Positions 17,616 through 24,761 are shown, numbered from the stretch's first letter. The stretch: 64,000 bases of DNA from Devosia insulae DS-56 (GCF_000970465.2 NZ_LAJE02000363.1:78802-142801), one strand, 5' to 3'. Translations and numbers: made by a program. The notes: generated from the sequence alone by a model not told the origin.

Positions 17616-18436
17616 GCCGGATCTCCTTGAGGTGATGGCGCCGGGTCGTCCCGGCTGGCGCCCACCTCGTGGATCGGGCCGTCCCGATCGGGGCTGTCTG
17701 GGTCGAGAACACCGGCACGACGCGGCGGCCAGATGTCGATGTCGCGGCTGAGCGAGGCGCCGTAGCGCTCGCGCTCGTCGGGCCGGTTGCGCGGTCGCTC
17801 AAAGGCGATGACGCGGGTGCCCAGGGTGAAGGCCTCGCGCATGTCGTGGGTGACCATCACGACGGTGAGATTGGTTTCGTTCCAGAGCCGCTTCATCAGA
17901 ACGTGGATCTCGGCACGGATGCCCGGATCGAGCGCGCCGAACGGCTCGTCGAGCAGCAGCACCCGCGGCTGCATGATGAGGGCTTGCGCCAGAGCCAGGC
18001 GCTGCTGCATGCCGCCGGAAAGCTGGGCCGGATACTTGTCCTCGCTGCCGGCGAGGCCGACTTCGGCGATCAGTCCACGCGCCTCTTCGATGGCGTCGCG
18101 ACGGGCCGCGCCGACCAGCCGGGCGCGAAAGCGGGACGCCTCAAACTCCTTGCCGAGCAGCACGTTGCCGAGCACCGTCAGATGCGGAAACACCGAGTAA
18201 CGCTGGAACACGACACCGCGGTCGGGGCCGGGTTCGGGCGCCAACGGCTTGCCGTCGAGGACTATGGTGCCTTGTGTTGCCCGCTCTTCGCCGAGCAGCA
18301 GCTTCAGGAACGTGGTCTTGCCACAGCCGGAGGGGCCGACCAGGGCGACGAAGGCCCGGTCCTCGATGGTCAGCGACACGCGCTCGAGGACGATCTGGTC
18401 GCCGTATTCCTTCCACACATTGTTGACGACGATCAT
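17612..18436 (-). CDS. ABC transporter ATP-binding protein (NitT/TauT type)
   Basis: A 274-residue ATPase energising the transporter of this operon. It has Walker A GPSGCGKTT, a Q-loop region RGVVFQRYSVFPHLT, the signature LSGGMQQRLALAQAL, Walker B VLLLDEPFGALD and the switch histidine in VMVTHDMREAF. The C-terminal 45 residues are a charged tail rich in D, R and P. It overlaps both neighbours by four bases. The most similar class serves nitrate, taurine and urea-type ligands; guanidine as substrate is inferred from context. Confidence 0.9.
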   Translation of the reverse strand: MIVVNNVWKEYGDQIVLERVSLTIEDRAFVALVGPSGCGKTTFLKLLLGEERATQGTIVLDGKPLAPEPGPDRGVVFQRYSVFPHLTVLGNVLLGKEFEASRFRARLVGAARRDAIEEARGLIAEVGLAGSEDKYPAQLSGGMQQRLALAQALIMQPRVLLLDEPFGALDPGIRAEIHVLMKRLWNETNLTVVMVTHDMREAFTLGTRVIAFERPRNRPDERERYGASLSRDIDIWPPRRAGVLDPDSPDRDGPIHEVGASRDDPAPSPQGDPA

Positions 18437-19251
18437 GACGCCTTATCCAGTTCGGACCACGGAAAGACCCGGATGCGGACGAGATCGATCAGGACGTTGG
18501 TGAGCACGGCGAGCAGCGTGATCCAGATGACGTAGGGAAAGATCACGTCCATCGACAGGTAGCGACGGACGAGAAAAATGCGGTAGCCGAGCCCGGAATC
18601 TGCCGAAATCGCCTCGGCCGCGATGAGGAACAGCCAGGCCGGACCGAGTTGCAGGCGAAGGCAGGTGAGAAGGCGCGGCAGGATCTGCGGCAGGACGACA
18701 CGCAAGGCGATCTGCCAGGAATTGCCACCCAGCGTTTCGGCCTTCACCGTCTGCTCGCGCGGCAGTTCCATGACCTTGAGCGCCAGGTCGCGGATCATGA
18801 TCGGGGCAACGCCGATGACGATGAGGGTGATCTTGGATGTTTCACCCAAGCCCATGACGATGAACAGGATGGGCAGCAGGGCGAGCGGCGGCACCATCGA
18901 GACGGCGGCAAAGAACGGGGCCAGCAGCGCCCGGGCATAAGGGAACATGCCAACGACCATGCCGAAGACGAGGGCAATAAGCGTCGAGATGCCGAGGGCG
19001 GAGCAGAGGCGGCCAAGGCTCGCCAGAGTATCGGACCAGAGCAGATACTCGCCGGTGCGCGGGTCGGGCACGAAGGCCAGGCGATTGACGGCATCGGCGA
19101 TACTGCTCAGCGCCGGCAGCAGCTTGTCCGACGGGTTCTCGGCCAGGCGGGCGGTGGATCCGAGCGCATAGGCCAGCAGCAGCGCAAGGAACGGCAGCAG
19201 GGCCAGGATCAGCTGGTTGGTTCGCGATGGCTTGAGGTTGATGAGACGCAT
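18433..19251 (-). CDS. ABC transporter permease (NitT/TauT type)
   Basis: A 272-residue inner-membrane permease with a long N-terminal helix (LILALLPFLALLLAYAL) and about five further helices. The cytoplasmic EAA-like loop reads AETLGGNSWQIALRVVLPQILPRLLT, close to the consensus for the SsuC/TauC group. It is coupled to the ATPase through an ATGA overlap. A REP-like palindrome separates it from the binding-protein gene upstream. Confidence 0.88.
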   Translation of the reverse strand: MRLINLKPSRTNQLILALLPFLALLLAYALGSTARLAENPSDKLLPALSSIADAVNRLAFVPDPRTGEYLLWSDTLASLGRLCSALGISTLIALVFGMVVGMFPYARALLAPFFAAVSMVPPLALLPILFIVMGLGETSKITLIVIGVAPIMIRDLALKVMELPREQTVKAETLGGNSWQIALRVVLPQILPRLLTCLRLQLGPAWLFLIAAEAISADSGLGYRIFLVRRYLSMDVIFPYVIWITLLAVLTNVLIDLVRIRVFPWSELDKAS

Positions 19252-19278
19252 GGGGTGCCCGGTGGTGGTGGAGACAGA

Positions 19279-19324
19279 CCCCTCATCCGCCGCTCGGGTG
19301 CCTTCTCCCCGGCGAGGGAGAAGG
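19279..19324. repeat. REP-like palindromic element
   Basis: The sequence begins CCCTCATCCGCCGC and contains CCTTCTCCC-CGGCGA-GGGAGAAGG, a perfect 9-base-pair hairpin. The combination of a CCTCATCC lead-in and a CTTCTCCCC hairpin is a familiar dispersed repeat in Hyphomicrobiales. It sits between the binding-protein gene and the permease gene, where it could stabilise the upstream mRNA segment and allow higher expression of the binding protein. Confidence 0.65.
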
Positions 19325-19359
19325 CGATGGAGCCGAAGCTGCGGTGAGACGTGTCGTGG

Positions 19360-20427
19360 CTACAGCGCGCCCTCTGCCGCGGCCTTCATGTAGACGTCCG
19401 AGAACCGCAGCTTGATGTTGTTGGCGTCGCCGAGCACCGCGCCACCCGGCAGCTCGATGCCGATGACGTCGGCGGAGGCGGCGCCCGAACCGAGCAGGCC
19501 CTTGTCGAAGAGGAAGGTGCGGACCTTGTCCATCGTCACCTTGAGGTCGGGCGAGGTGGTGAAGGTCACGGCTTCCGCCGCGGTCGGGAACAGTTTGGTC
19601 GCGGCGAGCTGGGACTCGAAACCGGCCTGATCGGTGCCCGAGGCGGCGCCCATCGCGGCGCGGGCCGCCGCCCCTTCGGGGGTTTGGGCGGTCATCACGG
19701 CCATGGTGTCGTACCAGATGCCGGCCAGCGCCTTGCCGAAATCGGGGTTGTCGGTGAGCACCTGGGTGTTGGCGACCATCATGTCGATGATCTCGCCGGG
19801 GACCTGCGCGCTGTCGAACACCTTGTGGGCGCCGGGCAGAGCAGCGATCTCGGAGACCATCGGGTTCCAGGTCACCATGGCGCTGACATCGGCGGTCTGG
19901 AAGGCGCCGACCATATCGGGGTCCGAGGTGTTGACGACGTTGACGTCGCGCTCGGTCATGCCGACGCTCTCGAGCGCGCGCGCCAGCAGATAATGCGACA
20001 CCGAGAACTCGACGAGGTTGACCGGAAGCCCCTTGATGTCGGCAAGGGCAGTCTTGTCCTTGAGGATCACCGCGTCGTTGCCGGCCGAGAAATCGCCGAT
20101 GATCACCGCAGTGGTGTCGACGCCGCCGGCGGACGGGATGGAGAGGCCATCCATGTTGGTGAGGGTCACCGCGTCATAGGCGCCGGCGGTGTATTGGTTC
20201 ATCGACTCGACGTAGTCGTTGAATTGCGTGACCTCGATGGTGATGCCGTATTTGTCGGCCCATTTCTTGACGATGCCGGTGTCGGCGGCATAGCCCCAGG
20301 GCATCCAGCCGACATAGATCGACCAGGCCACCTTGAAGTCGGTCTTCTGCTGCGCCTCGACGGTGGTCGCGCCGGCGGCGATGAGCGCCGTGAGCGCGAG
20401 GGCTGAAACCAGTTTGGTGATCTTCAT
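19360..20427 (-). CDS. ABC transporter periplasmic binding protein, urea-carboxylase-region type
   Basis: A 355-residue periplasmic ligand-binding protein with a Sec signal peptide (MKITKLVSALALTALIAAGA, cleavage near VEAQQ). The mature start KVAWSIYVGWMPWGYA and the following NDYVESMNQYTAGAYDAVTLTN fit the binding proteins found beside urea/guanidine carboxylases. I chose ATG 20427; the frame is open upstream for 66 codons, but that stretch is the guanidine-I riboswitch. AGGGG eight bases before the start lies inside a possible hairpin. First gene of the operon. Confidence 0.9.
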   Translation of the reverse strand: MKITKLVSALALTALIAAGATTVEAQQKTDFKVAWSIYVGWMPWGYAADTGIVKKWADKYGITIEVTQFNDYVESMNQYTAGAYDAVTLTNMDGLSIPSAGGVDTTAVIIGDFSAGNDAVILKDKTALADIKGLPVNLVEFSVSHYLLARALESVGMTERDVNVVNTSDPDMVGAFQTADVSAMVTWNPMVSEIAALPGAHKVFDSAQVPGEIIDMMVANTQVLTDNPDFGKALAGIWYDTMAVMTAQTPEGAAARAAMGAASGTDQAGFESQLAATKLFPTAAEAVTFTTSPDLKVTMDKVRTFLFDKGLLGSGAASADVIGIELPGGAVLGDANNIKLRFSDVYMKAAAEGAL

Positions 20428-20432
20428 GCGCA

Positions 20433-20455
20433 ATCCCCTGTTTCGACTTGGGGAT
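20433..20455 (-). promoter_or_regulatory. Hairpin that may mask the ribosome binding site of the binding-protein gene
   Basis: On the mRNA, ATCCCC pairs with GGGGAT across an 11-base loop. The 3' arm is the ribosome binding site (AGGGG) of the binding-protein gene starting at 20427. Six strong pairs could lower translation. Whether guanidine binding in the aptamer just upstream opens or closes this hairpin cannot be seen from sequence. Confidence 0.45.
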
Positions 20456-20499
20456 CGGCGATGGCGCGTAAAGACCCGCGCTGCCAATCCCTTGGCTAC

Positions 20500-20610
20500 G
20501 AGGTCTCCCGGGCTTTTGTCCCGCCGTGTCCCGGAGGGATGTCTCCCGCTCCGGTGGATGCTCTCGGACCTGACGCGCCGGATACGTACCGGCGCCGGAA
20601 CCCTAGCTCC
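20500..20610 (-). ncRNA. Guanidine-I riboswitch (ykkC class)
   Basis: The conserved blocks appear in order on the minus strand: AGCTAGGGTTCCGG (20608-20595), a GC-rich stem GCGCCGG/CCGGCGC, GTCAGGTCCGAGAG, a second stem CCGGAG/CTCCGG, then ACACGGCGGGAC and AAAAGCCCGGGAGA (ending near 20503). CTAGGG at the 5' end pairs with CCCGGG at the 3' end to close the structure. This is the classical guanidine-sensing aptamer, which normally turns genes on when guanidine is present. It lies directly between a sigma-54 promoter and the transporter gene. The expression platform is not obvious; no terminator with a long U run follows. Confidence 0.95.
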
Positions 20611-20627
20611 TAACTCTGGATACAATG

Positions 20628-20644
20628 GAGCAAGGGCCGTGCCA
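20628..20644 (-). promoter_or_regulatory. Sigma-54 (RpoN) promoter of the guanidine operon
   Basis: The minus strand reads TGGCACG-GCCC-TTGCT, a perfect match to the sigma-54 consensus, with the -24 GG (20643-20642) and -12 GC (20631-20630) ten bases apart. The start point would fall near 20618, about ten bases before the riboswitch aptamer. Sigma-54 promoters need an enhancer-binding activator; NtrC is the natural candidate for a nitrogen-scavenging operon, but I could not find a convincing NtrC site upstream. Confidence 0.85.
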
Positions 20645-20759
20645 GACTTGAATGCTGTTGCCTTTCAGACTCTTAGATGATGCGCCCACTGTCGGCCAGG
20701 CGGTGCCATGTCGAATGCGGGAGCAACCTGCACACAAAGTAGGCGCTGCGCAGCGCTTC
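20645..20759. other. Upstream region of guanidine operon
   Basis: No gene is visible here. It holds the space for activator sites above the sigma-54 promoter and a perfect 14-base palindrome GCGCTGCGCAGCGC (20743-20756) immediately after the stop of the DUF1989 gene at 20760, which may act as a transcript end. Confidence 0.5.
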
Positions 20760-21683
20760 TTACCGGGTGATGGCGGGCGCGCCCGCGCTGGCTCCCAGGT
20801 ACCGTTCTTCCCACCAGGTAAAGAGCATGTCGCGCAGCGCTGCGCCGTCATCATTGCCGTAGAGCGGCTGGCGCGCCGCGTCGAACAGCAGGGCCTCTTC
20901 CTCCGTCAGCGTGACGACAAGCTCTTCGATGCGGATCGGCACATTGGTGAAGGCTGGGGCGTAGCTGGGATCGCGGTAGAGTTCCCGGTCGGCCTTGATG
21001 ACGGGCTGGCGGAAATCCTGCGGCGTGCGCTGGCTGCGCAGGACGGGCGTCGGCGGGACACTGGCGAGGTCCGACTCGGTTGCCTCGAACACGGTGAGCC
21101 GGATCGGCTTCAGCGAGAAATTCGAGGTGCGCATGATGTCGGCGCCACAGACATTGGGCACGGCGAGCACATCGGTCAACGCCAGCAGGTCGACATGGTC
21201 CCCTGCCCGGCTCGACTGCCGGGTGATGGCCGCCCGACCGTCGGCACCGACTTCGGTGTTCATGAAGAAGTTGAAGCTGTCATGCACATCGTCCGGGGTC
21301 AGACCATACTCGCGCTGCGCCTCGGACTGGATGTCATGGCAGTTGGTGTGATCGTGAAAGCCGTAGGCGCTTTCGTAGAGATAGGCCGAGCAGCGCGGGA
21401 ACAGCACGTCGTTACGCTTGACGGTATCCTTGAGGATATAGAGCAGCGCCCGCTCGCGCGGCGGCTGGCTCCACAGGAACGCGCCTTCGGTGGGGTTGAA
21501 GCCGTGCACCGTACGGGTGCGTCCGCAATGCATGAACTCCTTGTAGTCGTGCAGGTTGAAGGCGTTGAAATCGACGCATTGCCCGCCCTCCACCTGCTCG
21601 ATGCGGAGGATCTGACCGGCGAGCAGCTCGAACGCCTTGCCGGTGCCTGGCTGCAGCATCAGGGTCTGGAGCACGGTTCTCAT
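20760..21683 (-). CDS. Third DUF1989 family protein
   Basis: A 307-residue DUF1989 protein, longer than the two in the guanidine operon. Shared features are GQILRIEQVEGGQCVDFNAFN, the cluster YGFHDHTNCHDIQSE in place of the deiminase cysteine region, DSFNFFMNTEV, and the C-terminal PNVCGADIMRTSNFSLKPIRL. It ends in an extra helical segment. The start ATG 21683 overlaps the preceding 47-residue gene (ATGA). Its separate control suggests a substrate related to, but not the same as, carboxyguanidine; this is inference. The frame is open upstream but that extension is a shadow. Confidence 0.82.
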   Translation of the reverse strand: MRTVLQTLMLQPGTGKAFELLAGQILRIEQVEGGQCVDFNAFNLHDYKEFMHCGRTRTVHGFNPTEGAFLWSQPPRERALLYILKDTVKRNDVLFPRCSAYLYESAYGFHDHTNCHDIQSEAQREYGLTPDDVHDSFNFFMNTEVGADGRAAITRQSSRAGDHVDLLALTDVLAVPNVCGADIMRTSNFSLKPIRLTVFEATESDLASVPPTPVLRSQRTPQDFRQPVIKADRELYRDPSYAPAFTNVPIRIEELVVTLTEEEALLFDAARQPLYGNDDGAALRDMLFTWWEERYLGASAGAPAITR

Positions 21684-21823
21684 TTGGCGCGCCGTCCCGC
21701 GTGCTCGCGGATGGCCAGCTTCACTAATGCCGCGCGGTCGGGTGCAGCGCCCTTGGCGATGGTGCGGTCGATCAGTTCGAGCTGCTGCTGGTTGAGCTTG
21801 AGAATAATGGTCCTGGCCGGCAT
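21680..21823 (-). CDS. Small ribbon-helix-helix-like protein, 47 aa
   Basis: A 47-residue protein starting at ATG 21823 with AGGGG eight bases upstream. The sequence MPARTIILKLNQQQLELIDR, with an alternating N-terminal strand, then a helix and a second helix DRAALVKLAIREHAG, has the size and pattern of a CopG/Arc-type ribbon-helix-helix DNA-binding domain. Its stop overlaps the DUF1989 start as ATGA, so the pair is co-translated. It could repress its own promoter, or serve as a structural partner of the enzyme. Fold assignment is by pattern only. Confidence 0.65.
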   Translation of the reverse strand: MPARTIILKLNQQQLELIDRTIAKGAAPDRAALVKLAIREHAGRRAK

Positions 21824-21851
21824 GCGCCCCTCCCGTTTCGAATACCAAAAC

Positions 21852-21859
21852 TGTATACA
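21852..21859. promoter_or_regulatory. Candidate GntR operator TGTATACA
   Basis: An 8-base perfect palindrome of the TnGTATACnA kind bound by many FCD-type GntR regulators. It lies 29 bases upstream of the ribbon-helix-helix gene start, on the promoter side, and 169 bases from the divergent GntR gene. Confidence 0.45.
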
Positions 21860-21898
21860 TGATTGGCGCAACGACGATCCGGTTTCGTGCAGATCAGC

Positions 21899-21915
21899 CA
21901 TGCGATTCTCGCATG
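21899..21915. promoter_or_regulatory. Candidate operator, CATGCGA-TTC-TCGCATG
   Basis: A perfect 7-3-7 inverted repeat in the middle of the divergent intergenic region. It is a candidate site for either the GntR protein or the small ribbon-helix-helix protein. Confidence 0.4.
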
Positions 21916-21933
21916 TTGGCCGCAAGTGGCTGC

Positions 21934-21948
21934 AAACTGCTGCAGTTT
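21934..21948. promoter_or_regulatory. Candidate operator, AAACTGC-T-GCAGTTT
   Basis: A perfect 7-1-7 inverted repeat in the same divergent region, 80 bases before the GntR start. It differs in sequence from the other two palindromes, so more than one regulator may act here. Confidence 0.4.
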
Positions 21949-22027
21949 TGCCGGTTGACCGCAAATTCTGGCATACTTGCAACGCTCAATCTCGTATGCA
22001 TGAATGGATCGGCAATACGAGGTTTGA

Positions 22028-22765
22028 ATGACCAGGCCATCCCCCCGCACCGATATCGCTCACGAGGCGCTGAAACAGGCGATCCTCGAGCGGGCGCTGC
22101 AACCGGGCACCAAACTGCCCGAGGATGAGATAGGCGCACATTTCGGCATGAGCCGGACGCTGGTGCGGGCAGTGCTGGCGAAACTGCAATCAGAAGGGCT
22201 GGTCGATGCACGGCCCAAGCGCACGGCCATCGTCGCCCAACCGACCCTGGCGGAGGCCCGTGACGTCTTCGAGGTGCGGCGGGGGCTGGAAGCCCAGGCC
22301 GTCGACCTCGTCATCAAGCGCTGGAAACCAAGCTTTGGCGCCGAGCTCGAAGGGCTGGTGCGCGAGGAGGATGCGGCCCGCGAGCGGCATGAAGAGCACG
22401 TTGCCGGGCGCCTGGGTGGTGAGTTTCACATCCGGCTGGCGAAACTGAGCGGCAATGTGCTGCTCGAGCGCTACATGTCCGAACTGGTGACCCGCTGTTC
22501 GCTGATCCTTGCCGTTTACGGCTCGCCGCACAGCCACGATCACAGTGGCCCCAACGAGCATATCGAGATCATCGCCGCGCTGCGCGCCGGCGACGCCGCC
22601 AAGGCCATCGGCCTGATGGACGCGCACATGTCCGTCGTGGAGCGCCGGGCCATGCACGATACCGACCCCGCCAGTGTGGCGCTGGGCGATGTGCTGGCCC
22701 GCTATGCCGGTGCCATCGCGGGGCGCGACGGCGCGATCCCGCTCAAGCAGAAGCGCGCCAAATGA
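22028..22765 (+). CDS. GntR family transcriptional regulator, FCD type
   Basis: A 245-residue regulator. The N-terminal winged helix-turn-helix (about residues 8-72) reads AHEALKQAILERALQPGTKL then FGMSRTLVRAVLAKLQSEGLV. The FCD ligand domain (about 78-220) has the metal/ligand histidine pattern EFHIRLAKLSGN, NEHIEIIAALRAGD and DAHMSVVERR. It is divergent from the RHH-DUF1989 pair and overlaps the flavin reductase gene (ATGA). It probably controls both directions in response to an organic acid-like ligand; the ligand is unknown. Confidence 0.88.
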   Translation: MTRPSPRTDIAHEALKQAILERALQPGTKLPEDEIGAHFGMSRTLVRAVLAKLQSEGLVDARPKRTAIVAQPTLAEARDVFEVRRGLEAQAVDLVIKRWKPSFGAELEGLVREEDAARERHEEHVAGRLGGEFHIRLAKLSGNVLLERYMSELVTRCSLILAVYGSPHSHDHSGPNEHIEIIAALRAGDAAKAIGLMDAHMSVVERRAMHDTDPASVALGDVLARYAGAIAGRDGAIPLKQKRAK

Positions 22766-23433
22766 GCGGCCACGTCCACTTCGACTTTGCCGAGCTGAGT
22801 GCGCGCGAGCGCTACAAGCTGTTGATCGGCACGGTGATTCCCCGCCCCATCGCGTTCATCACCACGCTGAGCCGCAGCGGCCAGCGCAATGCCGGGCCGT
22901 TCAGCTTTTTCAACGTGCTCACCCACGATCCGGCGATCGTCGCCATCGGCATCGAAAACTACGATGACATGCGCCTCAAGGACACGGCGCGGAATATTCG
23001 CGAGACCGAGGAGTTCACCGTTCACATCGTCGACGACGCGCTCGCCGCACAGATGGAGATCTGCGCCATCAAGTTCGGCCCCGATGTCGACGAACTGGCC
23101 GAGGCCGGCCTCGAAACGGTACCGGGCAAGGCGGTGCGCAGCCCGCGCATCGTCTCGGCGCCCGCGGCGCTCGAGTGCCGGCGCCATACCACGATCGAAG
23201 TCGGCAGGGCGCGAGAGATCGTGCTGGGGCAAGTGCTGGGCATCCATATCCGGGCCGACATTGTCGATCCGGCGCGACTGCACGTCGACCAGCTCAAGAT
23301 GGATGCCATCGGTCGCCTCGGCGGCCATAGCTACGCCCGCACCCGCGATCAGTTCGACATCAAAACGCTCGGGGTGGGTGAGTACGAACAGCTCAAGGCC
23401 AACCGCCTTGTGACTGAAACCGGCGCCGCCTGA
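22762..23433 (+). CDS. Flavin reductase-like (FMN-binding split barrel) protein
   Basis: A 223-residue protein of the flavin reductase-like split-barrel family. The FMN-binding start TVIPRPIAFITTLSRSGQ, NAGPFSFFNVLTHDP and the phosphate-contacting KDTARNIRETEEFTVH are plain. Such proteins reduce FMN or act as small FMN oxidoreductases. It is translationally coupled to GntR and so is probably part of the same regulated pathway. The specific reaction is unknown. Confidence 0.85.
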   Translation: MSGHVHFDFAELSARERYKLLIGTVIPRPIAFITTLSRSGQRNAGPFSFFNVLTHDPAIVAIGIENYDDMRLKDTARNIRETEEFTVHIVDDALAAQMEICAIKFGPDVDELAEAGLETVPGKAVRSPRIVSAPAALECRRHTTIEVGRAREIVLGQVLGIHIRADIVDPARLHVDQLKMDAIGRLGGHSYARTRDQFDIKTLGVGEYEQLKANRLVTETGAA

Positions 23434-23545
23434 CCGCGCTCCGGAACTAACCGACTAAGCCATCGCTGCGCCACCGCGCGGCCGAGACGATGGGCGCATG
23501 CCGCGCTCACCGGACGATGAAACCTGGACTCATGGGGGTGCAACC

Positions 23546-24649
23546 TTGTCCAATTTCTCAATGAACCGCCGACACTTCCTCGGCAGCGCCGCTGCCGGAT
23601 CGCTGCTGCTGGCAAGCGGCATGAAGGCCGAGGCTGCAACGCCGCTGACCATCGGGATGATCTATGTCGGTCCGGTCACCGACTTCGGCTGGAACCAGGC
23701 CCATGCCGTCGGTGCCGCCGCGCTGAAAGCCCTGCCTGATGTCACCGTGGTCGAGGAGGAGAATGTCCCCGAGACCGACGCGGTCGCCCAGTCGATGGAA
23801 TCGATGATCAACCTCGACGGTGCGAAACTGCTGTTCCCGACTTCGTTCGGCTATTTCGACCCGTTCATGAAGGAAGCGGCGAAGAAGCACGCGGACGTCG
23901 AGTTCCGCCACCCGACCTCGCTGTGGAACAAGGACACCGATCCGATCAATCTGGGTGGCTACTTCTGCTATCTCGACCAGGGCCACTATGTGAATGGCGT
24001 GGCCGCCGGTCTCTCCACCAAATCCAACAAGATCGGCTTCATCGCCGCCAAGCCGATCGCGCTGGTGCTGCGCAACGTCAACGCCTTCACGCTGGGCGTG
24101 AAAAAGGTGAACCCCAATGCCGAGGTGCGCCTGATCATCACCGGCGAGTGGAGCCTGCCGGTGCGCGAGGCCGAGGCCACCAACGCGCTGGTCGACGCTG
24201 GCTGCGACGTCATCGCCTGCCACGTCGACAGCCCCAAGGTGATCGTCGAGACGGCGGAGGGGCGTGGGGTCAAGAGCTGCGGCCATAATGCCGACCAGGC
24301 GTCGCTGGCGCCCAAGGGCTTCATCACCGGCGCTGAGCTCAAGTGGGGCACGGTCTATACCGAATATGCCAAACTGATCGCCGCCGGTGAGAAATTGCCC
24401 AACGTCAACGAGGGTGGCTACGACAAGGATATGGTGGCTTCAACGGCGTTTGGCGCCGGGGCGACCGAAGCCGCGATCGCCGCCGCCACCAAGGCGATCG
24501 AAGAAACCAGATCGGGAGCCCCGATCTTCGTCGGCCCGCTCAAGGACAATACCGGCAAGCTCGTCATCGACGGCACGCTCGGCCTCTATGACGGCGCCCT
24601 GTGGGGCACCGACTACCTGATCGAGGGCGTGGTCGGCTCGATCACCTGA
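23546..24649 (+). CDS. BMP family ABC transporter substrate-binding protein, Tat signal
   Basis: A periplasmic binding protein of the BMP (PnrA/Med) family, which usually binds nucleosides or purines. The N-terminus NRRHFLGSAAAGSLLLASG is a twin-arginine signal. The mature protein starts ATPLTIGMIYVGPVTDFGWN, a family hallmark. I prefer TTG 23546 because GGGGGTG precedes it at normal distance; ATG 23561 and ATG 23498 are alternatives. The permease and ATPase genes that normally follow are absent, so this is an orphan whose transporter lies elsewhere. Same strand as GntR and the flavin reductase, 112 bases downstream. Confidence 0.87.
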   Translation: MSNFSMNRRHFLGSAAAGSLLLASGMKAEAATPLTIGMIYVGPVTDFGWNQAHAVGAAALKALPDVTVVEEENVPETDAVAQSMESMINLDGAKLLFPTSFGYFDPFMKEAAKKHADVEFRHPTSLWNKDTDPINLGGYFCYLDQGHYVNGVAAGLSTKSNKIGFIAAKPIALVLRNVNAFTLGVKKVNPNAEVRLIITGEWSLPVREAEATNALVDAGCDVIACHVDSPKVIVETAEGRGVKSCGHNADQASLAPKGFITGAELKWGTVYTEYAKLIAAGEKLPNVNEGGYDKDMVASTAFGAGATEAAIAAATKAIEETRSGAPIFVGPLKDNTGKLVIDGTLGLYDGALWGTDYLIEGVVGSIT

Positions 24650-24663
24650 GAAAGCCGATGAGC

Positions 24664-24687
24664 GGGCCGCGTCGAGAGACGCGGTCC
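24664..24687 (+). terminator. Stem-loop after BMP-protein gene
   Basis: CCGCGTC-GAGA-GACGCGG forms a perfect stem with a GNRA tetraloop, extended by further pairs to ten. It lies 14 bases after the stop. No T run follows, so it may stabilise or end the transcript. Confidence 0.45.
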
Positions 24688-24707
24688 GTCGCCCCCGCGC
24701 TGCACCC

Positions 24708-24761
24708 TACTGGATCATCGTCGGAGCAATCGTCGCGCAGCAGCAGCGTACCACCGGCTGA
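24708..24761 (+). pseudogene. Possible 3' remnant of a DUF606/DMT gene
   Basis: Translated in this frame the stretch gives YWIIVGAIVAQQQRTTG and a stop, close to the C-terminus of the transporter at 11653-12105 (IILIVAGVIVAQRQRTT). The DNA is also very similar over the ATCGTCGCGCAGC core. No upstream part of such a gene is recognisable, so this is at most a decayed fragment; chance cannot be excluded. Confidence 0.3.

Noticed and set aside
20428..20625. 66-codon N-terminal extension of the binding protein
   Set aside because: The stretch is the guanidine-I riboswitch and leader; a clean signal peptide starts at 20427.
20645..20759. NtrC enhancer sites upstream of the sigma-54 promoter
   Set aside because: Half-site-like strings such as GGCACC occur, but no convincing GCAC-N-GTGC type dyad was found, so none is annotated.
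21824..22027. A second guanidine riboswitch (classes II or III) before the RHH-DUF1989 pair
   Set aside because: I looked for paired ACGR-loop hairpins and for the class III pseudoknot sequence and saw neither; only palindromic operator-like sites are present.
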